A stretch of DNA of 64,000 nt from Cricetomys ansorgei. Lineage: Eukaryota; Chordata; Mammalia; Rodentia; Nesomyidae. The notes below the pieces were generated by a model. It saw nothing but the letters and a program-made list of their open reading frames with translations. It ran no database searches and had not been told where the DNA came from. Numbering within the stretch: position 1 is the first letter of the stretch; each line of letters starts with the position of its first letter. A program made the position numbers and the translations under genes. Positions 61,089 through 64,000 of this stretch are shown here, piece after piece. The stretch spans positions 1 to 64,000 of the forward strand of contig JAMJFZ010000175.1 in the NCBI GenBank assembly GCA_026225945.1. The letters run 5' to 3'.

Positions 61089-61498
61089 CGGACAATTTTC
61101 TATTACTACACCATATTCAGTAAACTATACCGTCTCCTGAGCCAAGTAAATCCTCATTAGAAAGGTCTTGGAATTATAGAACCAGATTCTCAAGGAAGCC
61201 TTGGGTGTGCTTGAGTCGCAGTTTAGAACCCACGCATTGGCAGAAGTAACAATCCCAGTTAAGAGAAGCCACCTGATCGTTGGTTCATACATTCCTTCCA
61301 AAAGGACTCGCTACACTTCAGGTTCTGTGTTCCAGAAAGAGGATTCAAATGGAGATACTGAGAAAAAGACAGGACCTCGGTCTCCATGGACCCGCCAGGC
61401 ATCACTCAAAAACTCACACAGTGGGTGGCAGTTGACGCAGAGTCATAACTGGTTAAAGCGCTGAGAGCAAGTGACTGTTGTACTCTACTCTGAACTGA

Positions 61499-61601
<103 letters not shown>

Positions 61602-63497
61602 CTCAGGGGATGAGGAGGCAGAAAGAACCAGAGCCAGAGGATGAGGATGAGTGCGTGCTGGGAAACGCTGTCTCCTGGACATGGACTGGTGAGTCCTCAG
61701 CAACTGTGCTTAAATCTGTACCAGACTGCACAGCAGGGAGCCTCTCAGCGCTCTAGCATGGGAGGGGCACTAAGACCCCACCCCTGGCTGAAGAGCCAAT
61801 AGTAGTTAATGGCTCCTTGGTGTGTGTGTGGGGGGGGGGGTCATTCTTCTTCAGGGTTGTGGCCACTAGTAAGTTGCCCAGAATCCAGTAAATAACCCCA
61901 CACCCATGCACATGCAAGCAGGCCTATTTAAGCTCAGTGGATTTGTCATATGTTAAAAAAAAAGAAAGACATGAAGGGAGAGACATATGTGTTGGGAATA
62001 TTACTCACAGAGGGAGGAGGGGATAATAAAGGAGACTGGAGACAAATGCGACCAAAATACATTCTATAAGTGCATAAAATTGTCAAGGAATAAATTAAAA
62101 ATATTTTTAAGAGACCCCACCAAACTTATACAAATATCATTAAATTATAGCAGTGGAAATGAGAGCTAATGCCACGACAGCATCTCATAGACAGGGATGC
62201 TCAAGGAGGTCCCCTGGAGAAGAGGGGTGTGTCCGAGGAAAGGGCACACTCATGGGAACAACGGAAGCGGGAGTCTCATAACAGAGACGAAGATGTGCTC
62301 TGAGGTCCTGGGGGAGTCTGAGGTGAGCGGCAGGGAACAATTGCTGGACCTCTGTGAGGAAGTGTCGTACGCGTTGAGGCTGGAGACGTAGGAGGCTCAG
62401 GCCTGGTAAGCTATTGGGCATAATATGAGTTTGGACCTTATTCCAAGAATAGCTGGCAGTCATCAAGGGGAAAGGATGGGATCATAACTATGCTTTAGAA
62501 AAATCGACTTGAGCTGCAGTGTGGCTTTGTGAATTGGAGGGGAACCCTTGCTATGCGCCAGGGACTGTGCTCCGTGTGGAAGATCCATGTAGAGATAATA
62601 AGAAAAAGTCTGAGGACCAGGGAGATGGCTTGGTGAGTAAAAGCACTTGTTCTGAAAGCATGAGGACCTGAGTTCAAATCCCCAGAATGCTCATTAAAAA
62701 GCCAGGCATGGCTCCATGTGCTCACAGTCCCATCACTGGGGGTGAGGTGGGAGAGACAGATCCCAAGCAGCCAGTCTAGCCAAAAGGGTGAGCTTCCAGT
62801 TCAATGAGAAAACTTGTCTCAAGAAAGCAGATGGAAGAGCATTAGACGGAGAGGGGGGGGAGGGACAAGTTGGGAGATTATTACAGTGGCTCAGGAGGGA
62901 GAAACTGTGGCAGTACTAAGCTGGGCTGGGAAATCCCTGTTAGGAACTATTTTCTTAGACCAAACCAAAATAGGGGATCCCTGGAGCTAACTAGCTAGTC
63001 TAGCTGATTGGCAAGTTATGGGATCAACTGAGACCTTGTCTCAATAAAGAAAACAGAGAGAAACTGAGTGCTGTGGGGTATCCGCCAGGGAAGACTACTC
63101 AGAAATGAGTTTCAGTCAATAGAAAGTTTTCATTAGCTGGCTGGCCACTACGCTGGGTGTTCAGGATGCTGGTGTAGCCCCAAGCCTTTCTCAGGATGAG
63201 CTTTTAAGCACAAAACCACATCCTGGGTTGATATTCTTCAGTTAACAAGAGCAGTCATCCAGAAGCAGAACTACAGAAGCCCAAAAGCAAGGTTAGTACA
63301 TTTAGAGACTTTCCCAGAACTATGGACTTTGATGGATTAAGTCTCTTTTCATTTTGGCTGGTGGTGCTGTCCTACATGCTGAGTTTTATGGTCGGACGGT
63401 ACATCCATTGTGGAGTCAGTTGTGCTAAGGTCTGGGAACCTGTTATACTGAGGAAGATATCCAAGGCCAGCTTCAAGACTCTACACAAAGACTCTAC

Positions 63498-63543
<46 letters not shown>

Positions 63544-64000
63544 ACATGAAAACACATACATGCACACCACATGTATACATACATTCAAAAAGTAAGTATC
63601 ACAAGGGAAAAGGCAACAGGAGAAGAATTTGGGAGCTCAAAGGGAAGGTGAAGTTCATTCAGGACAAATCATTTTGGAGCTTAGAAGAGTGGGAGGGTGG
63701 CTGGAGAGATGTAAGAGTTTCTGGGTAATTTTGAAGGGTTGTTTAACATTGGGCTTTGTGAATTCATTGTGCTATCAATCCTATTCTGATACTTCTCCTG
63801 ACAGTCCTCAGCCACTTTAATGAGCTCTTCCAGGGTTGGCACAAATTTTAAAAAAGCAGACAACAGAGAACAGGGTTTATAAAAAGAATAATGAGATGCA
63901 CCATGAAATTAGACCACAAAGGAAGAGGTAAAAAGAGAGAAAGCCACTGATTTGGAAAACATATATGTGTGTAGGTGTCAGTGGGTTCTGATAAGATCAA

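Overview
This is mammalian, muroid-rodent DNA. It holds B1, B2, B3, B4 and ID-type SINEs, long CA/GA/CT microsatellites, an old L1 remnant, an ERV-L remnant, a processed keratin pseudogene and a spliced lipocalin gene of the major urinary protein (MUP) family. The encoded protein is clearly MUP-like but diverged from my recollection of mouse and rat MUPs, so a cricetid (hamster, vole or deer-mouse group) is my best guess; the sequence does not prove it.

Layout. Positions 1-5699 are unshared flank: an LTR-like segment, an L1 ORF2 remnant, an ERV-L pol remnant with integrase and dUTPase motifs, a DNA-transposon-like repeat, SINEs and a CTCF-like motif. Positions 5700-36170 form a 30,471-bp unit (copy 1). 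At 36171 the same unit starts again in direct orientation (copy 2) and runs to the window end at 64000, which matches copy-1 position 33328. The last roughly 2.8 kb of copy 2 lies outside the window.

Each unit has one plus-strand lipocalin gene about 6 kb from its left end. Downstream come about 10 kb of repeat-rich DNA without a recognised gene, a minus-strand keratin-18 processed pseudogene split by a later 345-bp repeat insertion, more SINEs and microsatellites, and, seen only in copy 1, a (GGAT)n array of about 480 bp near the unit end. Copy 1 has six coding exons that splice into a 184-residue secreted lipocalin, with a seventh exon carrying the 3' UTR. Copy 2 keeps all exons and splice sites but has a net 1-nt loss in exon 3 that creates an immediate stop, so it is a pseudogene unless the assembly is wrong there.

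Together this is a young segmental tandem duplication in a MUP-type cluster. Copy differences inside the gene concentrate in exons 3-4 and all visible substitutions change an amino acid. CTCF-like motifs are placed so that each lipocalin gene lies between a plus and a minus motif. Most other long ORFs in the window are translations of microsatellites, SINEs or the antisense of the keratin pseudogene.
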